The notes: generated by a model from the sequence alone, not told the origin. 64,000 nucleotides of DNA from Xanthomonas arboricola pv. guizotiae (GCF_002940205.1 NZ_MDSK01000010.1:74127-138126); one strand, 5' to 3'; shown: positions 33,530-44,218, counted from the first letter of the stretch. A program made the numbers and translations.

Positions 33530-33604
33530 TGGTGGGCGGTACAAGGTTCGAACTTGTGACCCTTGCCGTGTGAAGGCAATGCTCTACCGCTGAGCTAACC
33601 GCCC
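33530..33604 (-). tRNA. tRNA-Val(CAC)
   Basis: 75 nt with encoded CCA. The acceptor GGGCGGT pairs with ACCGCCC. The D-arm is GCTC-AGCGGTA-GAGC. The anticodon stem TTGCC/GGCAA encloses loop TTCACAC, giving anticodon CAC (Val, codon GUG). The T-arm carries TTCGAAC. All stems pair. Confidence 0.96.
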
Positions 33605-33842
33605 GATGACGCGAGCCGCACATTATAGGGCAGCCGCGGCGATCGTCAACAGGTTCATCCACTGCGGCGATGATGCGGTCGAAAACGCCGCGTTCCGGTG
33701 ACCGGGCGCGGCATTCCCGCCAGCTGGCAGCGATGACGCGGCGATCGATTCGGCGCCGTTCGAACGCCGGGTACGCAGCTTCGATGACCCGCGTCCAACA
33801 CGACTGCGATCACGCTTGCTTCCGCACCCGCACCACATCGCC

Positions 33843-34196
33843 TCACATCGTATGCGTCGGCTTGTCCGAGGTCGTCAGACCCGCCAGCAGCGTCTCGATC
33901 TTGTTGCGCACGCCCTCGCCTTCCGGGCCGTCCGGCAACTGCACGCCGATGCCGGCGGCGCGGTTGCCCTGCGCACCGGCCGGGGTGGTCCAGACCACCT
34001 TGCCGGCCACCGGCAGGCGTTCGCTGGAGTCGGGCAGGGTCAGCAGCAGGAAGACTTCGTCGCCGAGCATGTAGCGCTTGGGCGTGGGTACGAAGATGCC
34101 GCCGCCTTTCACGAACGGCATGTAGGCGCTGTAGAGCGCCGGCTTGTCCTTCAACGCCAGCGACAAGATGCCCTGGCGTGCATTCATTGCACTCAT
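33843..34196 (-). CDS. pilZ: PilZ, type IV pilus biogenesis protein
   Basis: 117 residues, PilZ fold, opening MNARQGILSLALKDKPALYSAYMPF. It lacks the RxxxR and D/NxSxxG c-di-GMP motifs, as the founding PilZ proteins of Pseudomonas and Xanthomonas do. Family knowledge: it binds the PilB ATPase and FimX to control pilus assembly. The ATG overlaps the holB stop by 4 nt, so it is translationally coupled, and holB-pilZ is the conserved neighbour pair. An alternative ATG lies three codons in. Confidence 0.94.
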   Translation of the reverse strand: MSAMNARQGILSLALKDKPALYSAYMPFVKGGGIFVPTPKRYMLGDEVFLLLTLPDSSERLPVAGKVVWTTPAGAQGNRAAGIGVQLPDGPEGEGVRNKIETLLAGLTTSDKPTHTM

Positions 34197-35152
34197 CGAG
34201 TTCCCCTAGAACGTGCCTGACGCTCTCCCTCGCGCCAGGCCAGCAACAATTCCGTCACCGCCAGATCGGCGCGGACGGTGGTGCGCAGCAGGTCGCGGGT
34301 GCGGTTGGCGGCGTCGAACCAGGTCGCCAGCTTGTGCAACCGCGATGGATCGGTCAAGCCGGCCGAGGCCTGCGCCAGCGCAAGGTCTGCCGCGTGGCGC
34401 AGACGTTGGTCGGCCTGGCCGTCGTTGGTCCAGCGCTGCGCAATCTCCACTGCGCTGGCGCGCCCGGCGACGATCTGCTCCAGGTCCTGTGCCACCGCGC
34501 GGCGCAGCGCCAGGCCATCCTCGCGCAGCCACTGCGCCGCAAGCCCCGGATGACCGCGTGCGGCATCCAGCGCCTCCTGTGCAGCCCGCTCGTCGACACC
34601 TTGCGACAGCAGCCAGGCCAGCGCCTCGTGTGCTGGCGGCAGCTTGAATTCCAGACGCTGGCAGCGGCTGCGGATGGTCGCCGGCAGGCGCGCAGGCTGC
34701 GCGCTGATCAACCACAGGTAGCGCCCCGGCGAGGGTTCTTCCAGCGTCTTGAGCAAGGCGTTGCAGGCGGCGCGATTGATCGCATCGGCCGGGTCGACGA
34801 TCACAATCTGGGCGATGCCGTATTGCGGGGTCAGCGAGAGTTTTTGCGAAATCTCGCGTACCTGCTCGATCACGATCTCGGTGCGCAGCTTGTCGCCGGT
34901 GCGGTTGGGAATGAACGAGATCAGCTGCAGGTCCGGGTGGGTTCCGGCGGCGATCAGCTGCCGGCTGCGCTGCGCCAGCGCCGGGTCCGGCGAACTGGCC
35001 AGCACATGCTCGGCCAGCGCCAGCGCCACCGCACGCTTGCCCAGGCCATCCGGCCCGCAGATCAGCAGGCCGTGCCCGAGCCGGCCAGCGTCCAGTGCCG
35101 CCAGCGTCTGCTCGTAGGCGCGCTGCTGCCAGGGTGAAAACGCAGTGGTCAT
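34193..35152 (-). CDS. holB: DNA polymerase III subunit delta-prime
   Basis: 319 residues. AAA+ clamp-loader subunit with Walker-A-like GPDGLGKR (about 33-40), a sensor-1 region (NALLKTLEEPSPGRYLWLISAQPARLPATIRSRC) and the SRC motif. The four-Cys zinc module seen in DnaX is absent. It works with DnaX (encoded at 55659) and HolA to load the beta clamp. Overlaps of 4 nt join it to mltG upstream and pilZ downstream. Confidence 0.95.
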   Translation of the reverse strand: MTTAFSPWQQRAYEQTLAALDAGRLGHGLLICGPDGLGKRAVALALAEHVLASSPDPALAQRSRQLIAAGTHPDLQLISFIPNRTGDKLRTEIVIEQVREISQKLSLTPQYGIAQIVIVDPADAINRAACNALLKTLEEPSPGRYLWLISAQPARLPATIRSRCQRLEFKLPPAHEALAWLLSQGVDERAAQEALDAARGHPGLAAQWLREDGLALRRAVAQDLEQIVAGRASAVEIAQRWTNDGQADQRLRHAADLALAQASAGLTDPSRLHKLATWFDAANRTRDLLRTTVRADLAVTELLLAWREGERQARSRGTR

Positions 35153-36213
35153 GGAGTGGGCTCCGGTTGCGGCAGGCGACGGCGCTGCAGGTAACGCGCC
35201 ACCGCGGCATTGTGTTCGGCCAGGGTGGCCGAGAACGCATGCGCGCCGGTGCCATCGCCGACCGCCACGAAGTACAGGGCGTTCCCCGGCGCCGGACGCA
35301 CCGCCGCCAGCAAGGCCTCACGGCCGGGCATGGCGATCGGCGTTGGGGTCAGGCCGGTGCGCGTGTAGGTGTTGTACGGCGTATCGGTGGTCAGGTCGCG
35401 GCGGCGGATATTGCCGTCGTAACTGCTGCCGATGCCGTAGATCACGGTAGGGTCGGTCTGCAGCTTCATACCCAGTTGCAGGCGGCGCAGGAACACGCCG
35501 GCAATCAACGGACGCTCGGCGCCCAGCGCGGTTTCCTTTTCGATGATCGAGGCCAGGATCAAGGCCTGTTCCGGCGAGCCGAGCGGCAGATCCGGCGCAC
35601 GCTGCTCCCAGGCCTGCGCCAGCGCCTTGTCCATGGCCAGGTGGGCACGCTTGAGCACGTCCAGATCGCTGTCGCCGCGCTGGTAGAGATAGGTTTCCGG
35701 CAGGAAGCGCCCTTCCGGGTGCTGGTTGGCGAACCCCAGCCGCGCCATCAACGCCGCATCGTCCAGCGCAGCGGTGGATTGCTGCAGCGGCGTGGCGGTG
35801 GCGATCGCGGCGCGCAGCTGGCGGAAGTTCCAGCCTTCCACGATGGTGAAGCGGTACTGGATCACCCGGCCCTGGCGCATACGTTCGAGCAGCTCGCGCG
35901 GTGACAGCGCCGGCGCCAGCGCGTATTCGCCCACCTTGAGTTTGCCGGCCGCATCGACCTGGCGCGCGAGCAACTGCCATTCCAGATCGGTGCCCTGCGC
36001 CACGCCGGCGGCGCGCAACTTGCGCAATGTGGCCTTGAGTGAATCGCCGGGCGCGATCACCACGCTGGGCGCGCTCGCGCTCGCCGGTGTCTCGGCAAAG
36101 TGCAGGTAATGCCGCCACGCCACCAGCCCCGCAATCGCCAGCAGCGCCACGAGCAACAGGGCCGTGCCCAGCACGGCCAGACATCCACGTTTGCCAGTCA
36201 CCGCCACACGCAC
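35149..36213 (-). CDS. mltG: MltG, endolytic murein transglycosylase
   Basis: 354 residues. One N-terminal membrane segment (about 12-33), a LysM-like subdomain (about 50-110), then the YceG catalytic domain with the essential Glu in LASIIEKET and the DPTVIYGIG and GLTPTPIAMPG motifs. It cuts nascent glycan strands at the inner membrane and sets their length. The stop overlaps the holB start (ATGA); thymidylate kinase, found between these genes in some gammaproteobacteria, is absent. Confidence 0.95.
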   Translation of the reverse strand: MRVAVTGKRGCLAVLGTALLLVALLAIAGLVAWRHYLHFAETPASASAPSVVIAPGDSLKATLRKLRAAGVAQGTDLEWQLLARQVDAAGKLKVGEYALAPALSPRELLERMRQGRVIQYRFTIVEGWNFRQLRAAIATATPLQQSTAALDDAALMARLGFANQHPEGRFLPETYLYQRGDSDLDVLKRAHLAMDKALAQAWEQRAPDLPLGSPEQALILASIIEKETALGAERPLIAGVFLRRLQLGMKLQTDPTVIYGIGSSYDGNIRRRDLTTDTPYNTYTRTGLTPTPIAMPGREALLAAVRPAPGNALYFVAVGDGTGAHAFSATLAEHNAAVARYLQRRRLPQPEPTP

Positions 36214-36273
36214 CTCGTCATTACCCCAGCGCCGCGCAGGATACCGCGCGCCGGTGATGTCCCGTTGAAGCGC

Positions 36274-37629
36274 TCATGCCTGGTCCAAGGCGCGCAGCAC
36301 GCCGCGCGCCTTGGCGCGGGTCTCGTCCAGTTCGCGCTGCGGGTCCGAATCCACCACGATCCCGGCGCCGGTGCGGAAATGCACCTGCTCCCCGGCCACC
36401 TCGGCAGTGCGGATCAGGATATTCAGATCCATGTCGCCGTCGCGATTGAGCCAGCCGAATGCGCCGGTATAGGCGGCCCGCGCGGTGCATTCGAGCTCGG
36501 CGATGATCTGCATGCAGCGCACCTTCGGGCAACCGGTGATGGTGCCGCCGGGAAACACCGCGGCGATCGCCTCGCCCGGAGTGACGTCGGCGCGCAGACG
36601 GCCGCATACATTGCTGACGATGTGGTGCACGTGCGCGTAGCTTTCCACGCCCATCAGCTCGTCCACCTCCACCGTGCCGGGCGCGCAGATGCGCCCCAGG
36701 TCGTTGCGCTCCAGGTCGATCAGCATGACGTGCTCGGCGCGCTCCTTCGGATGGCCGACCAGCTCGCGGATGCGTGCGGCATCGTCGTCGCCAACAAAGC
36801 GCGCGCGGGTACCGGCGATCGGGCGCGTCTGCACCAGATCGCCGTGCACCGACACCAGCCGCTCCGGCGAGGAACTCACCACCGCGCGTCCTGCCGCGAC
36901 GAACAGGCCGGCAAACGGGGCGGGATTGGCTGCGCGCAGGCGCGCATGCAACGCCGCCGGATCGACCGCCGCGGCGAACGTTGCATGCCAGGCGCGCGAG
37001 ATATTGGCCTGGAACACGTCGCCGGCGCGCAGATACGCGAGTACGCGCTCCACTGCATCGGTGAAACGCTCCGGCGCATCCTCGTCGACAACCAGCGGCC
37101 CGATCCAGCCGGGCAACGGCGGCAGCGCGGCGCAGGCGGCGATGTCCTCGACGATGCGGGTCAGCAGATCGGCGCGGCCCGGCTCGGCCAGCGCGATGCA
37201 GTGGCCTTGCACCCGGTCGCGCAGCACCGCCGCAGGCGCGCGCAAGGCCAGTGCGCTCGGCAGGCCATCGCTGCGCGTGGGCAACTGCAGAATCGGTTCG
37301 ACCTGCGCGGCCAGTTCGTAATCCAGCAATACCGCCCAGCCGCCGCGAAATGGCCAGGGGCTGGTCGCAGCGTGCGGCAGGCGCTCGGCCTGCCAGGCCG
37401 CATCCAGTGCCTGCAGAAAGCCGCCGTCCAGCACGCGTCCATCGCCGTCGCGCGTGCGCCCGTCGGCATCCAGCCGCAGGCTTGCGCCGTCTGCCAGCAG
37501 CAAGACGTCCCAGCGACCGTGCGCGGTGCCGGAGGCGGTGGATTCGAGTAGTGCCGGATAACGCTGCGGCGCCAGCCGATGCAGCGCCAGCAGGTCGATG
37601 TCGGCGTGCAGGGGTCTGGTGAGCGTCAT
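36274..37629 (-). CDS. pabB: Chorismate-using synthase component I, PabB-like
   Basis: 451 residues. The C-terminal chorismate-binding domain has RAGDVFQANISR, SSSPERLVSV, PIAGTRARF, HVMLIDLERNDLGR and FPGGTITGCPK. The QxNISR type of motif and the position upstream of mltG-holB-pilZ favour aminodeoxychorismate synthase (folate pathway). However, the PIAGT motif has Ala where E. coli PabB has its catalytic Lys (PIKGT), as in anthranilate synthase TrpE. PabB-type remains the best call, but activity could be TrpE-like. It lies between fabF (181 bp) and mltG (60 bp). Confidence 0.8.
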   Translation of the reverse strand: MTLTRPLHADIDLLALHRLAPQRYPALLESTASGTAHGRWDVLLLADGASLRLDADGRTRDGDGRVLDGGFLQALDAAWQAERLPHAATSPWPFRGGWAVLLDYELAAQVEPILQLPTRSDGLPSALALRAPAAVLRDRVQGHCIALAEPGRADLLTRIVEDIAACAALPPLPGWIGPLVVDEDAPERFTDAVERVLAYLRAGDVFQANISRAWHATFAAAVDPAALHARLRAANPAPFAGLFVAAGRAVVSSSPERLVSVHGDLVQTRPIAGTRARFVGDDDAARIRELVGHPKERAEHVMLIDLERNDLGRICAPGTVEVDELMGVESYAHVHHIVSNVCGRLRADVTPGEAIAAVFPGGTITGCPKVRCMQIIAELECTARAAYTGAFGWLNRDGDMDLNILIRTAEVAGEQVHFRTGAGIVVDSDPQRELDETRAKARGVLRALDQA

Positions 37630-37810
37630 CGGCCGGGTTGGGCGTGGGGTGCTGAGAGGCGCCGCCCTGCGAGAGAGGCAGGGCAGGCATGAAGAGAGGG
37701 ATCAGCTCGCGGAGCGACGCTCAGCCACGTACACGCGCCCTGCGCGACGGCCGGTATCCGCATGCGCGTGTACCGCGAAGCATCCTCCGCGGTACGCCAC
37801 CGCCGGGACG

Positions 37811-39046
<1,236 letters not shown>

Positions 39047-39186
39047 TGCAGATCTCCTCACCACGGAACGGACGGTGCTTGCGGTTTGCGGATGACGCTT
39101 GAAAAACACAGGGCCGCATCAGCGGCCCCATGGATGTCTGACGCAGCAGCGGCTTGACGCACGCCACCGCAGCCAGGAACAACGCA

Positions 39187-39426
39187 TCAGCTCTTGACGT
39201 GAGCCTTGACGTAGTCGATCGCCTGCTGGACCGAGGTGATCTTCTCAGCCTCTTCGTCCGGGATCTCGCACTCGAACTCTTCTTCCAGCGCCATCACCAG
39301 CTCGACGGTGTCCAGCGAGTCGGCACCCAGGTCATCGACGAACGATGCGCTGGTGGTGACTTCCTCTTCCTTGACGCCGAGTTGTTCGACGACGATTTTC
39401 TTGACGCGTTCTTCGATGGTGCTCAT
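39187..39426 (-). CDS. acpP: Acyl carrier protein
   Basis: 79 residues, four-helix carrier protein. Ser37 in [12 protein letters not shown] receives the phosphopantetheine arm. It is highly acidic, as usual. It carries the growing acyl chain for all the fab enzymes encoded around it and, in Xanthomonas, also feeds diffusible signal factor synthesis. It lies 204 bp after fabG with a hairpin between them, so it likely has its own promoter. Confidence 0.98.
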   Translation of the reverse strand: MSTIEERVKKIVVEQLGVKEEEVTTSASFVDDLGADSLDTVELVMALEEEFECEIPDEEAEKITSVQQAIDYVKAHVKS

Positions 39427-39513
39427 TGGGGATATCGCTCCAGATGGAGTAGTGGTGGTTCGAGTTTTAGGATCCCCGCACACGGATGTGCGGTGCTCCT
39501 GTGAGGGACTCAC

Positions 39514-39538
39514 AAAACGCCATCGCCGCTGCGATGGC
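39514..39538 (-). terminator. Hairpin between fabG and acpP, possible terminator
   Basis: GCCATCGC (39519-39526) pairs with GCGATGGC (39531-39538) around CGCT. On the minus strand it is followed by GTTTTG. The T-run is short, so termination of the fabD-fabG transcript may be partial, which would let acpP be expressed at a different level. Confidence 0.5.
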
Positions 39539-39630
39539 CGCGTTGGATAGTGTAGTGGAAGCGACCGGGCCTTGCATTGCATCACAACTCCCGGCCGATC
39601 AGCCACTTAGCGCCTCCCGGCGGCGCACGC

Positions 39631-40374
39631 TCACGGCATGTACATGCCGCCGTTGACGTGCAGGGTCTCACCGGTGATGTAACCGGCGCTCGGGCCGGCC
39701 AGGAACGCCACCGCATTGGCGATGTCCTCCGGCTGGCCCAGATGACCCAGCGCGATCTGCTGCAGCAAGGCGGTCCTGGCCTCGTCCGGCAGCGCCTTGG
39801 TCATGTCGGTATCGATGAAGCCGGGCGCCACCACATTCACGGTGACCCCGCGCGAGCCGATTTCCTTGGCCAGCGACTTGGAGAACGCGATGATGCCGGC
39901 CTTGGCCGCAGCGTAGTTGGTCTGGCCGGGGTTGCCGGTCACGCCCACCACCGAGGCGATGTTGACGATGCGGCCCTTGCGCGCCTTCATCATGCCGCGC
40001 ATCACCGCCTTGGAGGTGCGGAACACGCTGGTCAGATTGGTGTCGATGATCGCCTGCCAGTCGTCGTCCTTCATCCGCATCAACAGGTTGTCGCGGGTGA
40101 TGCCGGCGTTGTTGACCAGGATCGAGATCGCACCGAATTCCTTGCCGATCGCATCGATCAGGCCATCGACCGCCGCAGCGTCGGTGACGTTGAGCTCACG
40201 GCCGTGGCCGCCCTGGGCCGCCAGGCGCGCGCCGATCGCCGCAGCGCCGGAGGCCGAGGTCGCGGTGCCGATCACGGTGGCGCCCTGGGCGGCCAGCGTG
40301 TCGGCGATGGCCGCGCCGATGCCGCGACTGGCGCCGGTGACGAGGGCGATCTCGCCTTGCAGAGGCTTGCTCAT
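39631..40374 (-). CDS. fabG: FabG, 3-oxoacyl-ACP reductase
   Basis: 247 residues, short-chain dehydrogenase. NADPH motif TGASRGIG (13-20), NNAG (88-91), catalytic Ser141, Tyr154 and Lys158 (SVVGVTGNPGQTNYAAAKAG). It reduces 3-oxoacyl-ACP in each elongation round. It lies 82 bp after fabD. Confidence 0.97.
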   Translation of the reverse strand: MSKPLQGEIALVTGASRGIGAAIADTLAAQGATVIGTATSASGAAAIGARLAAQGGHGRELNVTDAAAVDGLIDAIGKEFGAISILVNNAGITRDNLLMRMKDDDWQAIIDTNLTSVFRTSKAVMRGMMKARKGRIVNIASVVGVTGNPGQTNYAAAKAGIIAFSKSLAKEIGSRGVTVNVVAPGFIDTDMTKALPDEARTALLQQIALGHLGQPEDIANAVAFLAGPSAGYITGETLHVNGGMYMP

Positions 40375-40456
40375 GAATGCTGTTCCTCGAATGGGGAGCC
40401 CGCGACCGCAGCCGCGAACGGTGAGGGCTGCCGGCAGCGCCGGCAGGTGCGTCGAA

Positions 40457-41401
40457 TCAGTGCGTCCACGCCTCGAGCGCGCCGGCGTAATCGGCAGGCG
40501 TGGCCAGCGGGCGGGCGTCCAGGTGCTTGTCGATGCGCTTGACCAGCCCGCTCAGCACCTTGCCGGGGCCGCATTCGGCGATCCGGGTGATGCCCTGGGC
40601 GGCCAGCGCCTGCACGCAGCCGGTCCACTGCACCGGCAGGTACAGCTGCTCGGCCAGCGCCTGGCGAATGGCAGCGCTGCCGGTGTGCACGCGCGCATCG
40701 ACGTTCTGCACCACCGGGATCTGCGGCGCGTGCCAGCTCAGCCCGGCCATCGCTTCGGCGAGCTGGTTGGCGGCATCGCGCATCAACGGCGTGTGCGAGG
40801 GCACGCTCACCGCCAGCTTGACCGCCTTGCGCACGCCGCGCTCGGCCAGCAGGGCCAGCGCGCGATCCACCGCCGCCGCATCGCCGCCGATCACGATCTG
40901 ACCGGGCGAGTTGAAATTGGCCGGCACCACCACCTGGCTGCCGGCCGCCTCGGCGCAGACCTCCAGCACTACCGCGTCTTCAGCCCCCAGCACAGCCGCC
41001 ATCGCACCGACACCGGCCGGCGCGGCGGCCTGCATGAACTGGCCGCGCAGCCGGACCAGGTGCGCACCATCGTGCAGCGACAGGGCGCCGGCAGCGACCA
41101 GCGCGGTGTATTCGCCCAGGCTGTGCCCGGCCAGGACCGCCGGGCGCTGCCCGCGCTGCGCATTCCACAGCCGCCACACCGCCACGCCGGCGGCCAGCAA
41201 GGCCGGCTGGGTGTACTCGGTGCGGTTGAGCATCTCTTCCGGGCCGCCCTGGGACAGCGCCCACAGGTCGACGCCGGCGCCCTCGGAGGCTTCGGCGAAG
41301 GTTTCGCGGATCTGCGGGTGCAGCTCAGACAGTTCGGCCAGCATGCCCAGGGACTGCGAGCCCTGGCCGGGGAACACGAAGGCGAGAGTGGATTCGGTCA
41401 C
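40457..41401 (-). CDS. fabD: FabD, malonyl-CoA:ACP transacylase
   Basis: 314 residues starting at GTG (MTESTLAFVFPGQGSQ); no ATG gives the right N-terminus, since longer in-frame starts add unrelated sequence. The nucleophile Ser94 is in GHSLGEY and the catalytic His in SVPSHTPLM, with QVVVPANFNSPGQ in the core. It loads malonyl groups onto ACP. It precedes fabG; a kinase-like gene is inserted between it and fabH. Confidence 0.96.
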   Translation of the reverse strand: MTESTLAFVFPGQGSQSLGMLAELSELHPQIRETFAEASEGAGVDLWALSQGGPEEMLNRTEYTQPALLAAGVAVWRLWNAQRGQRPAVLAGHSLGEYTALVAAGALSLHDGAHLVRLRGQFMQAAAPAGVGAMAAVLGAEDAVVLEVCAEAAGSQVVVPANFNSPGQIVIGGDAAAVDRALALLAERGVRKAVKLAVSVPSHTPLMRDAANQLAEAMAGLSWHAPQIPVVQNVDARVHTGSAAIRQALAEQLYLPVQWTGCVQALAAQGITRIAECGPGKVLSGLVKRIDKHLDARPLATPADYAGALEAWTH

Positions 41402-41505
41402 GCGTTGCTGCCTACGAAAATCGAGCCGGGATGATACGTGCGAAATCGCCCCGGCGTCTGTACTGCCGCGTATGCAAGGCCGGTCCGGCGCGACCGCCGG
41501 CGCAC

Positions 41506-42288
41506 TTACAGCAAGGCGTTGAGCAAGTCCATTTCGCCATCGGCGAGCCAGTCCACGCACATCACCAGCACCAGTACCACGGCCAGGGAGGTCGCCGCGT
41601 GGATGGCCAAAATGGCGCGCGCCAGCGCCCCGGCCGAGCGCCCCAGGCGACCGGTGAGCTGCGCAAACCGCTGCAGGCGCCCGGTCACCACATGCGCATG
41701 CGCCGCCACCGCCGGGCCGGCCGCATCGAAGGCGCCCGTCATCAACCGCTGCAGCACCTCGCGGCGGCCACGGTAGTACTTGGCCACGCCGTAGCCGAAC
41801 ACCAGCCAGTCGCGCGCCTGGGCCTGCGCCAGGTCCATCACTTCCAGCGGGTCTTCTTCGAAATCGATGAAGCCGACCGCCTGCCCGTCGAAGGTCATGT
41901 TGCGCGGAAGCGGCTGGCCGAAATACGCGCCATCGCGATGGGCATCGGCAATGGCCGCCACCGCCAGCGCGATCAGGCGGTCGCGCTCGGGCGCGTCGGC
42001 CTCGCGCAGGCAGCTGGCAAAGGAGCGGCCGTTGTCGCTGAGCACCAGGGCCGCCTGCCCGCAACCGACCACACGCGGCACATTCACCGCCTGCGCCTGC
42101 AGTTCGCCGAGCCGGCGCGCTTCCAGATCGCGCGCGGCATCGCCGCCACGGTGCGGCGGTGGACGCAAGGCATCCAGGCCGCAGCGGCGGGCGACGAAGT
42201 TGAGTGCTCCGAGCGAGACCGCCCGGCTGTCGCGGCGATACTGCTTCAGCCAGACGCGCTGTCCGGCGATGACGATGGGTTCTGCCAT
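41506..42288 (-). CDS. Kinase-like membrane protein in the fab cluster
   Basis: 260 residues from MAEPIVIAGQRVWLKQYRRD. It reads as a diverged protein-kinase/WaaP-like fold: an N-terminal lobe with VWLKQYRRD, a catalytic-loop-like DAHRDGAYFGQPLPRNM and a metal-binding GFIDFEEDP. A C-terminal hydrophobic segment (about 230-250) looks like a membrane anchor. WaaP/RIO-type kinases phosphorylate lipid A core sugars or small molecules, but the substrate here is unknown. It sits between fabD and fabH on the same strand, so a link to lipid or envelope synthesis is inferred. Confidence 0.7.
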   Translation of the reverse strand: MAEPIVIAGQRVWLKQYRRDSRAVSLGALNFVARRCGLDALRPPPHRGGDAARDLEARRLGELQAQAVNVPRVVGCGQAALVLSDNGRSFASCLREADAPERDRLIALAVAAIADAHRDGAYFGQPLPRNMTFDGQAVGFIDFEEDPLEVMDLAQAQARDWLVFGYGVAKYYRGRREVLQRLMTGAFDAAGPAVAAHAHVVTGRLQRFAQLTGRLGRSAGALARAILAIHAATSLAVVLVLVMCVDWLADGEMDLLNALL

Positions 42289-42348
42289 AACGGGTCCTTC
42301 CCCGACGCTGTCAGGCATCGCCGGCGGACGCGGCGCTGCCTGCCGAAC

Positions 42349-43326
42349 TCAGTAGCGCAGCAGCGCCGAGCCCCAGGTAAATCCACCACCGAACGCTTCC
42401 AGCAGCAGCAATTGCCCCCGCTGCACGCGGCCGGAGCGGACCGCTTCGTCCAGCGCCAGCGGCACCGAGGCCGAGGAGGTATTGCCGTGACGATCCACGG
42501 TGACGACCACCTGCTCCATCGGCAGATCCAGCCGCTTGGCGGTGGCCTCGATGATGCGCAGGTTGGCCTGGTGCGGAATCAGCCAGTCCAGGTCGTGCCT
42601 GTCGTAGCCATTGGCGGCCAGGGTCTCGTCGACCACCGAATCCAGCGCCTTGACCGCGTACTTGAACACGTCGTTGCCCTTCATCAGCAACGCGCCGCCG
42701 CCGTTCTTGCCTTCGCCGAAGCCCACCGACACGCCGACCGGATCCCACAGCAGCTCTTTCTTGCTGCCATCGGCATGCAGGTGGGTGCTGAGGATGCCGG
42801 TCTCCTCGTCGGCCTTGAGCACGACCGCGCCAGCGCCATCGCCGAACAGCACGCAGGTGGTGCGGTCGGTCCAGTCGACGATGCGGGTCAGGGTCTCTGC
42901 GCCAACCACCAGCACGGTCTTGGCGTCGCCGCTGCGCACGAACTTGTCGGCCACGCTGAGCGCGTAGACAAAGCCCGAGCAGGCGGCGTTGACGTCCATC
43001 GCGCCGCAGCCGACGTTGCCCAGCCGCGCCTGCAACAGGCAGGCAGTGGACGGGAAGATCAGGTCCGGGGTGGTGGTGCCGACGACGATCAGGTCGAGCT
43101 CGTCGGCGGTGACGCCGGCCGCTTCCATCGCCTTCAGCGAGGCGAAGTACGCCAGGTCGCTGGTGGTCTGGTCGTCGGCAACGATGTGACGCTCACGGAT
43201 ACCAGTGCGCGAGAAGATCCATTCATCGCTGGTGTCGACGATCTTGGACATATCGTCGTTGGTCAACACCTTTTCGGGCAAATAACTACCCGTGCCCGCG
43301 ATTCTGGAATAGATCCGCTTGCTCAT
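42349..43326 (-). CDS. fabH: FabH, beta-ketoacyl-ACP synthase III
   Basis: 325 residues. Catalytic Cys116 (VNAACSGF), His in [10 protein letters not shown] and Asn in [10 protein letters not shown]. It starts fatty acid synthesis by condensing acetyl-CoA or branched acyl-CoA with malonyl-ACP. It lies 90 bp after rpmF and 60 bp before the kinase-like gene. Confidence 0.97.
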   Translation of the reverse strand: MSKRIYSRIAGTGSYLPEKVLTNDDMSKIVDTSDEWIFSRTGIRERHIVADDQTTSDLAYFASLKAMEAAGVTADELDLIVVGTTTPDLIFPSTACLLQARLGNVGCGAMDVNAACSGFVYALSVADKFVRSGDAKTVLVVGAETLTRIVDWTDRTTCVLFGDGAGAVVLKADEETGILSTHLHADGSKKELLWDPVGVSVGFGEGKNGGGALLMKGNDVFKYAVKALDSVVDETLAANGYDRHDLDWLIPHQANLRIIEATAKRLDLPMEQVVVTVDRHGNTSSASVPLALDEAVRSGRVQRGQLLLLEAFGGGFTWGSALLRY

Positions 43327-43416
43327 ACTGTTCCCTGTTGCAAGAGCCGCGGTGGTCGGCGGCTCCGGAAGAAGCGAGGGTCACCCGGCGGCTTCGAACG
43401 CGCCGGGTGCCACGAA

Positions 43417-43611
43417 TCAATCTTCTTGGACGGCCGACGACTTGGTCGCAATCACCTTCTTGCCGCGGTAGTAACCGTCAGCGGTGATGTGGTGGCGCAG
43501 ATGGATCTCGCCGCTGGTCGGATCGGTCGACAGCTGCTTGGCGGTCAGGGCATCGTGCGAACGACGCTGGCCGCGACGCGACGGGGTAACTCGGGATTTC
43601 TGCACAGCCAT
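43417..43611 (-). CDS. rpmF: Ribosomal protein bL32
   Basis: 64 residues, basic, [20 protein letters not shown] at the N-terminus and [17 protein letters not shown] later. It lacks the CxxC pairs of zinc-binding L32. The rpmF-fabH link, with yceD upstream, is conserved across proteobacteria and couples ribosome and lipid synthesis. Confidence 0.98.
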
Positions 43612-43708
43612 GGGATTGCTCCAACTTAAGTTCGATAACTTGTCTGTCGAGTCGAACAGGACGCTTCACGCCCGCGCCGACCTGTCTTTCCGCCCTTCAC
43701 AGCGGCGG

Positions 43709-44218
43709 TTACTGTTTTTTGAACGCTGCCAGCGCCGCGAACGGACTGGCCTTGTCTTGCTCTTCCTGGGTCGGAACCCACTCGGCCTCGACGGCCTCGC
43801 TGCCCGGCGCCATCGGCACCACCGGTATCGACAGGACCAGTTCGTCCTCGACCAGATCCGCAGCGCGCAGCATGCCATCTTCCGGCACCAGCAAGGCTTC
43901 GTACTCGGCCGGCAACGCAGCTTCGTCGGCTTCGTCACGGATCAAACCAAGACGCTGCCTGATTTGCACCGGATACAGAAAACGTTGCAAGCTGCGCTGG
44001 CAGGCCAGCGGAAGCTCGACATCGACACTGAGTTCGACATAGGCGACCTTCAGCAGGTCGTCATGATCGAATTGGAGCGAATAGACACATTCGCCCTCGG
44101 TATCGACCAGGCTTCCTTGCAGGCGGGTCATCGCAGAGAGCGGGATGCGGCCATCGAAGCGCCTGCGCGCTACGACCATCCGCCAAGCATCCAGCATTTC
44201 GGGTACGTTCGCGGACAT
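43709..44218 (-). CDS. yceD: YceD/DUF177 family protein
   Basis: 169 residues from MSANVPEMLDAWRMV; an in-frame ATG 13 codons upstream is less likely. The middle block CQRSLQRFLYPVQ resembles the conserved CxRxL motif of DUF177. The acidic C-terminus (ELVLSIPVVPMAP, QEEQDKASPFAALAAFKK) is typical. The family is encoded before rpmF and is proposed to act in 23S rRNA maturation or ribosome assembly. It is the first gene of the minus-strand cluster and divergent from maf. Confidence 0.9.
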   Translation of the reverse strand: MSANVPEMLDAWRMVVARRRFDGRIPLSAMTRLQGSLVDTEGECVYSLQFDHDDLLKVAYVELSVDVELPLACQRSLQRFLYPVQIRQRLGLIRDEADEAALPAEYEALLVPEDGMLRAADLVEDELVLSIPVVPMAPGSEAVEAEWVPTQEEQDKASPFAALAAFKKQ

